A stretch of DNA of 64,000 nucleotides from Carnegiea gigantea (GCA_029747015.1 JAKOGI010000106.1:451001-515000), one strand, 5' to 3'. Counted from the stretch's first letter, positions 47,893 through 59,436 are shown. A program made the numbers and translations. The notes: generated from the sequence alone by a model not told the origin.

Positions 47893-49757
47893 TGTTTGGA
47901 CCAAATTATTTTTTTATAATATTTTTACACCTAATTTACCTCCTGATAATTATTATTTTTAAACATTTATTTGAGTTTATTTTATTTTGTAGATCATAGG
48001 AAATTAGAAACAAATTAAGAAAAATGATAAAAAATCAAAGATTGAAGCAACTATAAGAAATGAGAAAATTGGGTCAAATATCGGAATTGCAGCCTAAAAA
48101 TAGCATGCAGCCCATCTCTTCTTTTACCCATCAAAAAGAGGAAAAAATGGGAAAAAATATAATAGAACCCATCAGTCCCTCGATCTCCTCATGGGCCTCT
48201 CACGTGCCACACGACATTTCTCCTCTTCCCCTTCATTTTATCTCTCCTCACAAACACTCAGAAACACCTCATCTCAGAAACACCACCTTTCTTCTTCTTC
48301 GTCACCACTACCAGCACCATCCTTACCATCATCCATTAGCGCCAACATCCATCAATGCCATTCCGTGCACATCACCAACACCAAATCCTTTCCCCCTTCT
48401 CCAGCATCTTCTCCATGCACCAACACCATCTCTAGTTAGATCTTCACCATCCATGATAACCCAAAGTCCATGACCAAGAGAAGAGGTCGAGTAGCTATAA
48501 AACCAAGGGCAGTGGCAAATTAAGGGCTAAGTAGGTTTCAGCAGATTTAATACTAGTTTTTAAATAGATTTTTAGGGCATTAGGGTTCAATTCTCGAATT
48601 TCATTTTCCTTTGTTTTCTTTGTGTTTTAAGATTTGATTTTTGAATTTTCAAATTGCTTGTAATATGATTTCATATTAGTGACCTTGAGTTGAATATGGC
48701 GATAATTACTTTGGGATAGTGTTGATTTAGCTCAATTACAGCTGATTTCCCCTCCCATGTTTTTCATTCTCTGTTTCGATTTCCCCTATTTCACATCTGG
48801 GTTTTTGCCCCTATGGCTTACTGGCAATTTTTAATTTTTGATTTGCCTTCCTTGCTTATATTGTTGTTGTTGCATTTGGATAGCTCAGGACCTCAATTAA
48901 TGTAGGTTGCTTGAAACTAGGCTGAGCTTCTCTGGCCAAGATGCCTAGTGTCTTGCGCTGTTCTTCATTCCCCTTCCTGTGTGTTTCATTGCTTTAATTA
49001 TAGGTTTTAGCTCTTGCCTGTTGTTGAGAGAGCTTGGTATAATCTTTAATGGAGGGTAGTTTGTTGAAGCTGGGGTTAAACTGAGAGCGAGGAAGCCCTG
49101 TGTCACCCATGGTCTTTCCTCCTCTTTTTAATTTGTTTCATTTTTTCTACAGTTTCGCATCTCATCTTTGTGTTTGACTTAGTTGTTTGCTTAGTTTTTT
49201 CTCTAGTTTAGGCTTTGTGACTTGGTAAGTTAATTTTAACCTTTGACCTAACCATGAATGATTATGGATGAAGCCGCTTGGTCATTCCTTCTCCGCTTCT
49301 CTCTTTGATTCTCATTCTCTAATCTAGGTACTCTATTGCTGAAAACGGTGTTTTTTGTTGATGATTGATTTCCTTGTCAAATTAATTTATTTGTTTAGAT
49401 AAGAGCAAGTTAGCAAATAGTTTTGGCATTATGAGAGACTATTGTTTTATTTCATTTATGATGTTAATATTATACTATTTCAAATGAGTCCTAAACATGG
49501 TTTGGCATAATTTATTCTTCATTTAGCTGTTTGATTTTTCTTAAGATTCTATTTATTTGTTTTATTTTCTTTCTTAGATTTGATAATTAAGTTAGTGATA
49601 TTTTGGGAGCTAATAATTTAATCAAATGATTTCATGTAGTCTCATATGAGTTAGATTAGCAAGTTTGTGACCTTAATTTCATCCTCATCCCTGAGAAGAT
49701 GACCCTTATGTGCTATGGCGATAAGCTGTATATAAGCTGTCAAAAAGAGCCATGTAC
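47893..49757 (+). repeat. last LTR of the compound element, about 1.87 kb
   Basis: It starts TGTTTGGACCAAAT and has CTCACGTGCC at about 48198 and a TATA box CTATAAAACC at about 48495. It ends near GCCATGTACT. It is uninterrupted and includes the 230-bp segment missing from the first LTR. Confidence 0.85.
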
Positions 49758-50083
49758 TACCTTTGTAGTACTACCGACCTAGTCCTTTGCTGTCAGTGTA
49801 AGAACCTAAGGTTGAGGGGATATTCGGATGCGGATTAGGTTGTTAATCGGGACGAATCTTGTTAATCTTAAGATATGCATTCACCCTGTGTGGGGAGTCA
49901 TATCATACAGTAGTAACAAGCAAGTGCACGATACTATCTATTATGGAAGCAGAGTAAATTGCTGGTTATGATGGAGACAAAAGACATTGCCATTAAGTAT
50001 ATATACTCTAACAAGATGATTGCTAATCCTTTGACTAAACTGATTCCTAGTGATGCATTCAAAGCTGAGTATAGGAATTCATA
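49758..50083 (+). pseudogene. copia RNase H, C-terminal part
   Basis: CQCKNLRLRGYSDAD, then FTLCGESYHT, SIMEAE and KYIYSNKMIANPLTKLIPSD, is the end of a copia RNase H. It is the continuation of the element interrupted at 25486. The reverse transcriptase and the start of RNase H, expected between these two edges, are absent. Confidence 0.85.
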
Positions 50084-51060
50084 GGGTCATTGCTTAGGTG
50101 TATATTGCTATGTGATGAACATGTTTTCTTTTTTTTTTTTTGGGGTAAAGCAAATTTATGTGACAAAGATTGATGTTTCTTTTTATAAAAGCTTATGATT
50201 TACGACCGCATGTTAGGCATATTGAAATATCATAGGCTTTTGATTAACCTAGTTACACAGGCAATCTTCCAAATGCTTAAATAGCGGCAGGATCAGACTG
50301 AATCACATTGACACTAAGTGTGTAATAGTGATTCATCATACTAGTGGTGTATGAATGACCTTAGTAAGTCTTGATAAAACTTAAAGGAGTCAAATATGAA
50401 ATATCTGATTTCACATTGAAGCCTCAAAGGTCGAATCTTGGGTGACAAGGTTAAGATTTAGTATGTTGATCTAGTGGCTTAGGTTAGATTTTTGGATAAA
50501 ATCTGGATTGGCAACCCATATGGCATAGGCAGTTATATGCCCAACTTGAGTGGGAGTTATGCCATGCCACACATTTTATACTGTGTGTGATTATAATATG
50601 ACCTATACAAGGAGAGACAATTGACTTCCGTATCTTTTATCACTGTGTGACCTAATGGACGATGACGCTTTGACTTAAAACTATGATAAGAAGCCAAAGC
50701 TTGATGATGCTACCTTAATGTGTTTCATAAGGGCCAACATGCATCCGGTTTAACAAGAGCACGTTAGAAAAGCAGTTAAGCTAAGATGAAATATCATTAG
50801 TGTTTAACGAAAAATCTATCTTCACTATATCAGCGTGCAATTATATTCAGTATATAATATCATTTTGCATGAAGGAACTAGGTATACTATCGATGATATT
50901 TGGATGATTTAGGGTATCGAGTTTCATGAAAGTGTTATGTTAGTGAGATGGCCACTCAATATAACACTATTAGTTATTTATTGGTTGCTTGTTCCATTCC
51001 TAGTATGAAATATGAAGAGTTGTGATTCGTGATGGGGCATGTGACTTTCGGTTTACATGG
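50084..51060 (+). other. copia 3' non-coding region
   Basis: About 1 kb lies between the end of pol and the PPT, with no recognised coding sequence. A T13 tract is near 50129-50141. Confidence 0.6.
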
Positions 51061-51072
51061 CCGAGTGGGGGT
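51061..51072 (+). promoter_or_regulatory. copia polypurine tract
   Basis: GAGTGGGGGT directly precedes the 3' LTR start TGTCAGCCTG. Position and composition fit a PPT. Confidence 0.75.
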
Positions 51073-51320
51073 TGTCAGCCTGTTCTACATAATTAGGGTT
51101 AAGCGGCCATTTACTCCACCTATTTGGTGGTGGCTATAATGACCTAAACCCTATATAAAAAGAGTTCAATTAGGGATCTGATTAAAAATTAGTTACATTA
51201 ACCTTAAAACTATACATATCCCGTCTGTCCCTCACTCACTCACAGCTGTCTCACGATCACGATAGGTTTGGGCTTGGAATGTGGAAATCAATGATGACTC
51301 TAGTTTAGTTCAGACATATG
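51073..51320 (+). repeat. copia 3' LTR
   Basis: It starts TGTCAGCCTGTTC. A TATA box (CCCTATATAAAAAG) is at about 51151, and similarity to the 5' LTR runs as far as GATGACTCTAG and weakly for about 25 bases more. The right end is approximate. The five-base duplication expected from the left flank (GAGTA) is not seen. Confidence 0.75.
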
Positions 51321-52509
51321 TTCTATTCAGTTCAATTCAGTTCAACAAATTTAAGTTCAGAATATTACATAAAAAAGTTGAATTCAGCAAACTTAAGTTT
51401 AGTTAAGAAAAAGTATGTTGGGTATAGTTCATTCAATAAAAATGATTCTATTCATTTCATATAATCTTAGTTCAAATAAGTTCAATAAAATTAAGTTCGT
51501 AACAATAGGACCTATTGGTGTTAATGAGAAGTCAGGTACTAAATTTCTCTTCGGGAAAAAAGAGAAAAAAGAAGACAAGTATTTAAAAAATGAACCAAAA
51601 GTACAAAAGCCTGTTTGGTTTTACGTAATATGATGGGTCTTCTTCCTTTCCCAGTAGCCATTGAGAGAGAGTGGGAGAGCGAAACGATAGTGGTTTGTGG
51701 TTTTATCTAATTTTTTTACCATCTTAACGAAGATCAATGTATGTATCAAGTGAAATTTCTATCTCCACTGTTTTTACCTCTCATGAAAGCCATGATTATT
51801 TTCCTTGTGTCCTCATGACAATTTCTTATCCTTTCCAAAGTCATGATATTTAGTTAGTGATTAGCTTCTATTCTAGCTAGATATGAAGTGAAGTCAAATT
51901 TCGAAACGCTTATATTGCAATATGGGTACGTGTGTCATATATATAAGAAATGATTTTAGAAGGGAATGAATTTAATTATTGAATCGTTCATTGTGATTTA
52001 CTTATGATTGTGTTGTACTTAAGTATTTATTTTAGTATTTTTACTTATGCAAGATGGGTCAAAGTACTGGATTAAATGTCAAAAGTCATGATAGTGCTAT
52101 GAAACATTTAGGCTGACTTTTTTAATTAAATTAATAATTCATTTACTTATAAATAATTATTCTCAGTTTGATTTTCATTTTAGTGCTTTTGCGTGCATTG
52201 TGACAAACAATGTAAACATTTTGGAGATGTGTATTTTTTTCATATATAGCAAATTGATGCAAGTTCATACATTATTATGAATATGACTTACTAGTTGTTA
52301 TGATAATCCATCCATGGGCTAACTCTTATTATTTTGTGATTAATAGTAGAACGACTGCTAATTTGAATAGTCACCATCAAGAAATTATTTATTGTATGAA
52401 TGTATTATCGCTATATAGGCCCCATATGTACGTAGATGGTACTATAACAATAATATTCGTTGTAAAATATTAAGGTTTTCAAGTTCTTGTTGTGAGAAAG
52501 GTGCCATAT
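51321..52509. other. AT-rich intergenic region
   Basis: The first 200 bases are rich in TTCAGTTCAA-type words (51330-51500), which look like decayed short tandem repeats. The rest shows no gene, RNA or element that I can support. Confidence 0.5.
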
Positions 52510-52800
52510 ATATTTGTACGTGATTTTTAAAGTTAAATTTACAGCTGCAAGTGTACAGCTTTCATTATAGTACTTGAAAGTCGTCTCCTCAGGGACGTTG
52601 GATGAATATTGGGTCATTAGAACATTATTAAACTAACATGAACGTAAAATTAATTAGATTACAAGACATTTGATGGTTATAATAATTCTAATAAATGAAG
52701 TAATAATAATCAAAGCTATTTAACTAAATCAAGAGAAACTACTTGACATATATTCACGCACTATTGTAGCAACAAATAACTAAAGTTAAATCTAACCTTT
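52500..52800 (-). repeat. decayed LTR end with primer-site start, Athila/Tat type
   Basis: The - strand reads CCCTGAGGAGACGAC, then CAAGTACTATAATGA, TGTACACTTGCAGC and AAAAATCACGTACA. This is the same order of words as the 3' end of the compound-element LTR (28460-28527). Sixteen bases further on TGGCACC appears, the first bases of the tRNA-Asp primer site. The rest of this element is not recognisable. Confidence 0.55.
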
Positions 52801-52999
52801 TTATACTATTATAATTGACATGAATTGATCAGATGCGAACATATTAAATTGAGAGATAGAGTAAAGGAGATGAAAAGAGAAGCAGGCGAATTACCTCACT
52901 GTAGCTATCTAAAGAAGAAACGACATCAAAGAACAAAGGAGGAAAAGGGGCATCAGGGCTTAAACAAGCTCAATCCCAACTTCAACTCCACCCCAACTC

Positions 53000-53265
53000 G
53001 ATAAATTATATTCCGACCCCCAAAGTTTTGCGTAAATAATTTTCGGAGCCTATAACTTTAGAAACGATTTCATGGTCCATCCACCTTTTGTGCTAATAAT
53101 TTCTGGAGCCAAACTTTTCAAAAATAGTTTTCTAAATTGTAAAAAGACCCCTAAGGTTTTTAATTTTTATTTTAACACCAATCCTTAAAAACTTACTTTC
53201 GAAAATCTAAAATTTGTATCTGTATAATTTTTCTTATAAGTACTATTCGATGCCCTCTTTTAATT
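53000..53265 (+). other. caulimovirid leader, left copy
   Basis: The phrase TAATTTTCGGAGCC (53034) recurs as TAATTTCTGGAGCC (53094), each followed by an AACTTT-like word, so the leader has a repeated unit of about 60 bp. Similar words (TTGCGCTAAATTTAG) occur in the right leader near 59960, but the two leaders are strongly diverged. The left boundary of the viral sequence is approximate. Confidence 0.45.
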
Positions 53266-53279
53266 GGTATAAAAGCCAC
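53266..53279 (+). promoter_or_regulatory. caulimovirid primer-site-like sequence, left
   Basis: TGGTATAAAAGCCA agrees with the initiator-Met primer complement TGGTATCAGAGCCA at 12 of 14 bases. It lies upstream of the first viral ORF, as in caulimovirids. Confidence 0.5.
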
Positions 53280-53399
53280 GTGACCAAAAATAATTAAGAT
53301 AATTAAGTTAATTAGGGATTAATTAGGCTAATTAACTGTAATTAATACTTGAATCATCTCCTACTTGCCCTAGATCGAATTATTCACACATTGTTCACT

Positions 53400-54025
53400 C
53401 ACCAGAAGACATTTGTCCAATAGCACCTCAATTAAACTATATCACTAATATAATTTTACAATTAAAAGTAGAATTAGTAAAAATTAAGACTGAAGTCAAA
53501 GAGCTTAAGAAGCAATTATTTGTAATCCACCTTTCTCTAGTTAGTACTCCATTTCAGTATAAATATCCTTTCCAAAATTCAAAAAATAAGAATACATTTC
53601 CTTTGCATGATATAAAAATTCAAAAAAAATAGGAGCAAAATTAGGTGAAAAATCAGGTGAAAAGGCAGAGAAGGAAGAAGATGATGGAGTATAAGCAGTA
53701 TACTCTTAAAGAACTACATAATATGTTTGGAAAAGAACAAAATCCAAAAGAATTAAGTAAGATTATGGGCACAATTAGTGATAAATATGACGGGTTATCT
53801 AATAATAATGAAGAGACTAATAACGTCCAATTAGAAGAAGAAACATATCAGCAGATGAACTTTATTAAGCTAAAAGATCTGAATGTGTTACCTTTAGAAG
53901 AAGTTAGAAGAAAATTAGATAAAAAATACGGTAAAATGGCTATTGAAGATGAGATTAATGAAATTGGAGAAGAACTCGATTTAGGTGAGATAGAGATCAA
54001 TTTGGTTAACAATGTTGTTTCATGA
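53400..54025 (+). pseudogene. viral ORF1 N-terminal part, coiled-coil and acidic
   Basis: The first stretch (53400-53600) encodes a heptad-like segment rich in Leu, Ile, Lys and Glu, probably a coiled coil. A 126-codon frame (53645-54025) follows that is Lys/Glu-rich with no family I can name. A stop separates them. Acidic, disordered sequence before the coat protein core is usual in this family. Confidence 0.6.
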
Positions 54026-54960
54026 ACCTGAAGAATTTGGTGAACCTTCTAGAAGAAATATTCATTTTATAAGACCTTAATACGTTGCAGCTGGACATAC
54101 AGCTAATTTTTCCTTCAGGTTCATCCCAAGGAAGACTACAACCTTTGAAGAAGTTGGTCTTACCCCAATTAGTCAAATGGAATACATCTTAAATATAGAT
54201 GGAGCTCGTACTAGAGAAGAAGTATTTGAACATTGACAAAGAGGTATGAATAGTGTCTTAAATCTAAATACTACCTACACTGCTGTAAATTTCCTAAACT
54301 ACATTGAACATAGTTTCTCTGGCACTATAGCTAATTGGTGTGATTCATTAAATAAAGATGGTAAAAATACATTAAGAATGATGAAAACACCAGCTGCAAT
54401 GTTCAAGAATTTATGTAAGGAAATTGAAATTGAGTTTATCGGAGCTAAACTTGATTCAGAAGAAAAAGTAAGAGAGTGGCAGAGAAAGATTAATAACATA
54501 GAATTATGGGATATAAGATATCTAAAAAATTATATTGCTGAATTTAGTCAAGATTATTACAAAATTGGGCATAATGAGACTAATCTTGGTATGTTCTATG
54601 ACAAAGTGCTACATCCGATAAATTCCATAATTAATGAAAATGCATTGTATGTTTTGAATGAACAGATGTCATTGATACCCTTGATTAAAAAATCTCTTAT
54701 TTAAGAAAATGGATCAATGATCAATGTCTTGATCTCCAAAAGCAAAAGAAAATTAAGAAGTAATTCCTAACTTGTTAGTATTCACCTCACCAATGGGGAA
54801 AAGTACCTGAAAGGAGAAGAAAAAAGAAAATTTTATAAGAAAAATAGCTTTAATAAGCAAAGGGGAGAGAAGTATAGAAGAAAATAATATAACAAACCAA
54901 ATCCTAAAAAACGAAGATTTTTTAGGAAAGCAGCTTATTGTCCTGCAGGGAAAAACAACT
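54026..54960 (+). pseudogene. caulimovirid coat protein remnant
   Basis: The open part (54246-54704) has the helical core features of caulimovirid coat proteins, with conserved words such as SFSGTIANWCDSL and IEIEFIGAK, and Trp and Tyr positions further on. A basic region follows (54800-54950, many Lys and Arg codons) with frame breaks. The upstream part is in another frame. The protein would bind and package viral nucleic acid; as written it is not translatable. Confidence 0.75.
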
Positions 54961-54965
54961 ACAAA

Positions 54966-55007
54966 TGCTGGGCATGCGGAGAAGTAGGATATTATGCTAA
55001 TGAATGC
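54966..55007 (+). other. coat protein zinc knuckle with His replaced
   Basis: The codons read CWACGEVGYYANEC, giving Cys-X2-Cys-X4-Tyr-X4-Cys. The three Cys are intact but the His ligand is Tyr. It is preceded by a basic stretch, as in caulimovirid coat proteins. Confidence 0.85.
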
Positions 55008-55126
55008 AAAAATAGGAAGAATAAAAACTTATTAAAACCTTGGGAAGCCTAGATTATATTGAGTTTAGTAAAAATAAGGCACTAGACTTGAACCTAAATA
55101 ACAACTGAGGTATTGTTGAAATTACC

Positions 55127-55966
55127 TTGGACAATGAATATGAAGAAACAAGTCATATGATGGAAAGTAGCTCGATTAGTTTTGGTGATCTTCAAGGAGA
55201 AGAGTTTGTTGTAGATAATGATAACGAGGAAGTCAAAGAAGATTGGGTCCTTTTCATAATCCAAAAAGACATGATCTATAAAGAAATCCATCTTTCAATT
55301 AAAGAGCAAGTATGTTTACGAGATGATGGAAGGAGATCTTGAAATCAAAGATTGTGAGTATGATGTGGGGAAGTTAATTTCATTAACTGGGAAAACATCC
55401 TTAAGCATAACAAAGATAGAAAATATCGGTATATCCATGTCGGAAGTGTCCAAGTTTAAATTAATCCATTACAATATTATGGCAAAGATATTAATCTTTA
55501 TGCTTTGCTTTGTGATGTCCCACATACCAAATTTAATAATCAAATTATCACAGGGATTAAGACCAACATATGCAATAGATTGGTAGGATTCAATTGTCGA
55601 CCTGAGTATTATGTAAGTCTGAATGATGAATTTGGTAAAAATTTCCTATCCCTTGAAATAAAAATAGTTGGGATGGATATGAAAATAGGAGGATATCCAT
55701 TAAGGATATTTTGAAAAATGATCTACAAATTAAATAATACTATAGATCCGAAGGCTAAGGTCACAATGATAAAGGTGAAAAAATTTAAAAGTCCTATTTC
55801 GAGGATTAAATCTAATCCACAAGAGATAAAAATTGATCGGTCATGGATATCTACCTTTGCAAATCCTACTAAAATCAATAAGAAAAATGTGATAAAAATT
55901 GATGAGAATAGTAAAATTACCATTAGACCTCAACTATTAAGAAGCATGCGTGCAAGATCAGAATGA
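55127..55966 (+). pseudogene. caulimovirid movement protein remnant (30K superfamily)
   Basis: After an acidic segment (55127-55340), YIHVGSVQV near 55430-55457 and RPEYYVSLNDEFG at 55600-55640 are the type of conserved blocks seen in caulimovirid movement proteins, which enlarge plasmodesmata. A Lys-rich tail ends at 55966. The reading frame changes several times. Its place after the coat protein is notable. Confidence 0.65.
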
Positions 55967-56020
55967 AGAGAAGGATCTTCATCAGCTAAGAAAGAGCTTA
56001 AAGAAAAGGATACAATTAGT

Positions 56021-56400
56021 ATGACTAATGAAATGAATAGGATGAGTTTTGAATCAGCAAGACTCAATGTAGACCGAAGTATGAGTCTAGAAAGAAAGGT
56101 CATTGGGTACAAAACAAGAATTGTTAGTGAGCCAATTTATGAGGATGAATTAGTCAAAAACATGATTATAGAAATATGCTATGAAGTCACTAACACAAAT
56201 CCTAATAGCATCTATATCCCAAAAAACATATGCTTAGAGGATATAATAAATATGAGTTGTGTGCCTACATTTATAGTGGTTGTTCTGTATGCTTTGGGAA
56301 AAGATTATTATTTCCAAAGTTTGTGTGGAAAATGGCTAAAAATCCTTTATAAGTAAGGATAGCTAATAATAGAGTATGAGCAACAATGACACCATATAAG
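56021..56400 (+). pseudogene. caulimovirid aspartic protease remnant
   Basis: YSGCSVCFGKRLLFPKFVW (56272-56328) lies where the family has a D-S/T-G active site, so the catalytic Asp has become Tyr. The 111-codon frame from 56021 to 56356 covers the upstream part and then runs off in the wrong frame. It is inactive as written. Confidence 0.7.
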
Positions 56401-56774
56401 GTTTATCTATAGAATTAGGAGGAGTTCAATGTATTATACTAGTACTATAAGCCACTTATCAACCCTTTCGTGACATGATTATTGGAAATAATTTCTAGAC
56501 ATTATATTCTCCTTGCACACAGGCCATAAACCAAATAATATGCACAATTAATGGTCACTCAATTCCTATTGAAAAATTAAGTAAGGCTTACACTCATCAG
56601 AAAATTGAAATTACACGCAGCCAGCGTGGTGAGAAGGTAATGCCTGCACAACGTGAGATACCATTGATAATCTCATTACTTGAGTTATCTATAAAGGGCA
56701 GATTGCCAAACAATAAGAGCAATTATGTAAAGAACTCTACTATAATAATCCACTAAAAATTTTGGGATAAAGAT

Positions 56775-57330
56775 ATGACATTTGCAAAAATTACTTTGTT
56801 AAATCCCAATACTATTATTCGAGTCAAACAAATGGCGTATACACACCAAGATATCCAAGAATTTGATAAACAAATCAAAGAACTTCTAGATAAAGGATTA
56901 ATTAGAAATAACAAGAGTCCTCACACTATTCCCGCTTTTATGGTAAGAAAGCATGCAAAAGAAAAAAGAGGAAAAGCAAGAATGGTAATCAATTATAAAA
57001 AGCTCAATGATAATACTGTCTTTAATGGTTGCTATATTCCTAACAAAACTATCCTTTTCAATAGAATTCCAGGATTTGGTTCTCAGAAATAGATTGCAAA
57101 AGCAGTTATTGGCAGATAAAAATGAATGAGGAAAATATTCCTTTAACTACATTTAGTGCCCCACAACGACATTTTGAATGGATAGAAATGCCATTTGATT
57201 TTAAAAATGCACCTCATATATTTCAAAGAAAAATGGGAAACATCTTTAAAGACCTCAATCAATTTGCTTAGTTCACATTAATGATATCCTTGTCTTTTCT
57301 AAAACCATAGAACAACACAAAGATGATGTC
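56775..57330 (+). pseudogene. caulimovirid reverse transcriptase remnant
   Basis: The 105-codon frame (56775-57092) includes LLDKGLIRNNKSPHTIPAFM, then ARMVINYKKLND, typical of the start of the RT fingers. The catalytic region at 57271-57300 reads VHINDILVFS, so the first Asp of the YxDD motif is Asn. At least two frame breaks lie between. Confidence 0.85.
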
Positions 57331-57462
57331 TTAGCTATCACCCAAGGATGCATCGATCATGGTATCATACTTGGTAAGAACAACTGCATTTAAGTTGAAC
57401 AAGAAATTAAGTTTTTAGGTCTAGAGATAAAGGCTAGACAGATTATCCTACAAAAGCATATT

Positions 57463-58082
57463 TTGGAAAAAATAGAAAATTTTTCTGAAAAGATTGAAGA
57501 TCGAAAGCAATTAGAAAGGTTTCTTGGATGTCTTACCTATGCGTCAAACTTCATTAAGGATTTAGCTAAGCTGAGAAAACCATTGCAGCAAAAACTCAAA
57601 AAAGAAGTAAGTTGGACATGGGCTTCTAATGATACAAAGGTTGCTCAAAACTTTAAGAACATGTACAAAAATCTTCCTGTTTTTAAATCTGCCTAATGAA
57701 GGAGATGATTTAATTCTTGTGACAGATACGAGCAATGAGCATTGTAGCGCAGTACTCAAAATCAAAAAAAGAGAAAAACTCTGTAAATATTATAGTGAAA
57801 GTTTTAACAAGGCAGAATGCAACTATCACATGATGGAAAAAGAAATCCTTACAGTTATAAGGGAAATTGAAAAGTTCTTAATCTTTTTAATCCCAAAACT
57901 TTTTGTTATTTGAACTGATTGCCAAGGAATACTTAATTTTGTGAAAAAGAATTTATCGGATATGCAAGTGCAAGAGCGATTCCTATGTTGGCAATTATAG
58001 CTTAACCAGTTTTCCTTCTCTATTGAACATATATAGGGATCAAAGAACTCTCTGCCAGACAGTTTAACTCGAGAACTCATCA
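57463..58082 (+). pseudogene. caulimovirid RNase H remnant
   Basis: Frames 57463-57696 and 57629-57913 cover the connection and RNase H: RFLGCLTYASNFIKDLAKLR, then LVTDTSNEHCSAVLK, with the D of DTS as the first catalytic residue, and MMEKEILTVIREIEKF. The shift between them and later stops make it non-functional. Confidence 0.85.
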
Positions 58083-59105
58083 ATGGTGATCATCAAGTGG
58101 AGCTCCTACAAGAAAAGGAGGAAATCTATACCATTAGTACTAGAACGGGTTACTCCTTTTAGTAAAGTACTTATTGATAATTTGGAATTCCATGCAAAAA
58201 TTAGATCACGCTTTGGTCTATTATCTTCTGCTCACCTAATAGTCCAAAGATTTTCCCTTCTAGAGTTACAAGTTAATTACCTTAGATGTCCTTATGATAT
58301 CCAAGAAAAAACAAGTTCTTTTGTTCAAGAAAAATGGTTCAATGAGTGGTATGCAGCCTGCATCGATATTATCATAACTATTCCTATGATATTTGAGAGT
58401 CTTGAAGTACCACAATCTACTTTCCTGATAGGTCTGGAGTTAGTGGTGTTAGTTTCCCAACAAATTCAATCTCTTCAAACGACCCCATCATGGAAGCCAG
58501 GGAGTACGTGATGGTAGTTTACTTTATAGAGTTCCCAGATCCAAAGTTCCCTTTTTCTCAACTTTAACTAAATTCCAACAATGCATATTCAAAAAGATCT
58601 ATTAGATTCTTACATTTCCTAATGGTCCAACAAAAATCCCAAATAACAGATGTCTATATGTGGAGGTACATTGCGCACTAATCGAGTATGAAAATGGAAA
58701 AGCCAAACTGACTCATTATCTTGTTTAGATAATTGATTTCGATGACCCTGAAGATCGACGACAAGCATGGAATCTAGAACGTCAAGAATTAGTTACTGAT
58801 CTTGCATTAGCAAGAGCCATTGGATTTTTCAATATTTATCAACAGAGTTGGAGATTAATTGAATGGAAAAAACACTAATATATTGCGAAAATACTACTTT
58901 CGCTTATCATAATGAGTTTAGCGAGTATATGAAGGTGGAAGGAGCGAGTTCAGAAGATGTTTTTGATTATCTCTTTGATGTTGGAACTAGAAAATTCTTA
59001 TCAGAAAAAGGAAAAAAATATTTTCTTGAGTTATTTGAGAAAAGGGACCCAGAGCATCTTCAATTAGATGAAGATTTTGATGATTGTCTCAATAATGATG
59101 ACTAG
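58083..59105 (+). pseudogene. 3' viral ORF (transactivator position)
   Basis: An open frame from 58083 to 58511 is followed in other frames by further coding-like sequence to an 80-codon stretch ending at 59105 with an acidic tail. In cavemo/solendoviruses the ORF after RT encodes the inclusion body/translation transactivator protein. I see no motif that proves this, so the function is inferred from position. Confidence 0.5.
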
Positions 59106-59193
59106 TTTTGTTATCATTAAAAACTCTGAAAAGTGATTGCTCCATTATTGTACTATTCTAACAAGTGTTAGGTCTGTAAAATAAGACAGTATA

Positions 59194-59250
59194 CTGTAGC
59201 CATCAGTGTGTATTATAGCCATCAGTGTGTACTGTAGCCATTTGGGTATC
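59194..59250 (+). repeat. three direct repeats upstream of the viral TATA box
   Basis: TGTAGCCATCAGTGTGTA, TATAGCCATCAGTGTGTA and TGTAGCCATTTGGGTAT follow at a period of 19 bp, ending about 20 bases before the TATA box. Such short tandem repeats are common enhancer elements in pararetroviral promoters. Confidence 0.8.
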
Positions 59251-59266
59251 CTATGTATCCCATCCC

Positions 59267-59283
59267 CTCTATAAAAAGAGAGG
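59267..59283 (+). promoter_or_regulatory. pregenomic RNA promoter TATA box
   Basis: CTCTATAAAAAGAGAGG follows a C-rich stretch and lies about 165 bases after the last viral ORF. It stands about 170 bases before a polyadenylation signal. The arrangement equals that of the 35S-type promoter of caulimovirids. Confidence 0.75.
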
Positions 59284-59436
59284 TTGAGTGCTGAGAAAGG
59301 ACATGGTCACTTGAGCATTCTTGAGTAAAATAGAAGTCGGGATTCTCCATTTCTCTATGAGCAAGCATCCCTAATGATCTTAGCTTAAGTCCCTTTTTAA
59401 ATCTTTCCATTATAATATTTCCAATTTTAAGCTTTC

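Larger units (their letters stand above)
25487..49757 (+). mobile_element. compound LTR-internal-LTR-internal-LTR element (Athila/Tat-type, non-autonomous)
   Basis: Three related LTRs begin at 25487, 31785 and 47893. The middle one is split, and its second half is at 44340-44783. Two related internal regions (28528-31784 and 44784-47892) separate them. Each internal region has only a gag-like stretch and an acidic ORF and no pol, so the family is non-autonomous. The primer site is of the tRNA-Asp type used by Athila and Tat lineages. No matching 5-bp duplication flanks the compound (left GATAC, right about TACCT). Confidence 0.8.
19717..51320 (+). mobile_element. Ty1/copia element, + strand, split by nested insertions
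   Basis: LTRs at 19717 and 51073 share TAATTAGGGTTAAGCG, CTATATAAA and the block from AGTTACATTAACC to GACTCTAG. Between them, in order, are a primer-site-like sequence, a long leader, gag, protease, GAG-pre-integrase, integrase and, after the 24-kb insertion, the end of RNase H. Reverse transcriptase is missing altogether. All frames carry stops. Removing insertions (25487-49757 and two MITEs) leaves an element of roughly 6-7 kb. The right edge is approximate. Confidence 0.85.

Noticed and set aside
48060..48473. 137-codon Pro/His-rich open frame
   Set aside because: It lies in the LTR upstream of its TATA box, is not kept in frame in the other two LTR copies and has biased simple composition.
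49930..49934. GATAC, the same five bases as just left of the first compound LTR (25482-25486), as a target duplication
   Set aside because: The sequence 49758-50083 before and after it reads continuously as copia RNase H, so the insertion must end near 49757. The match is chance.
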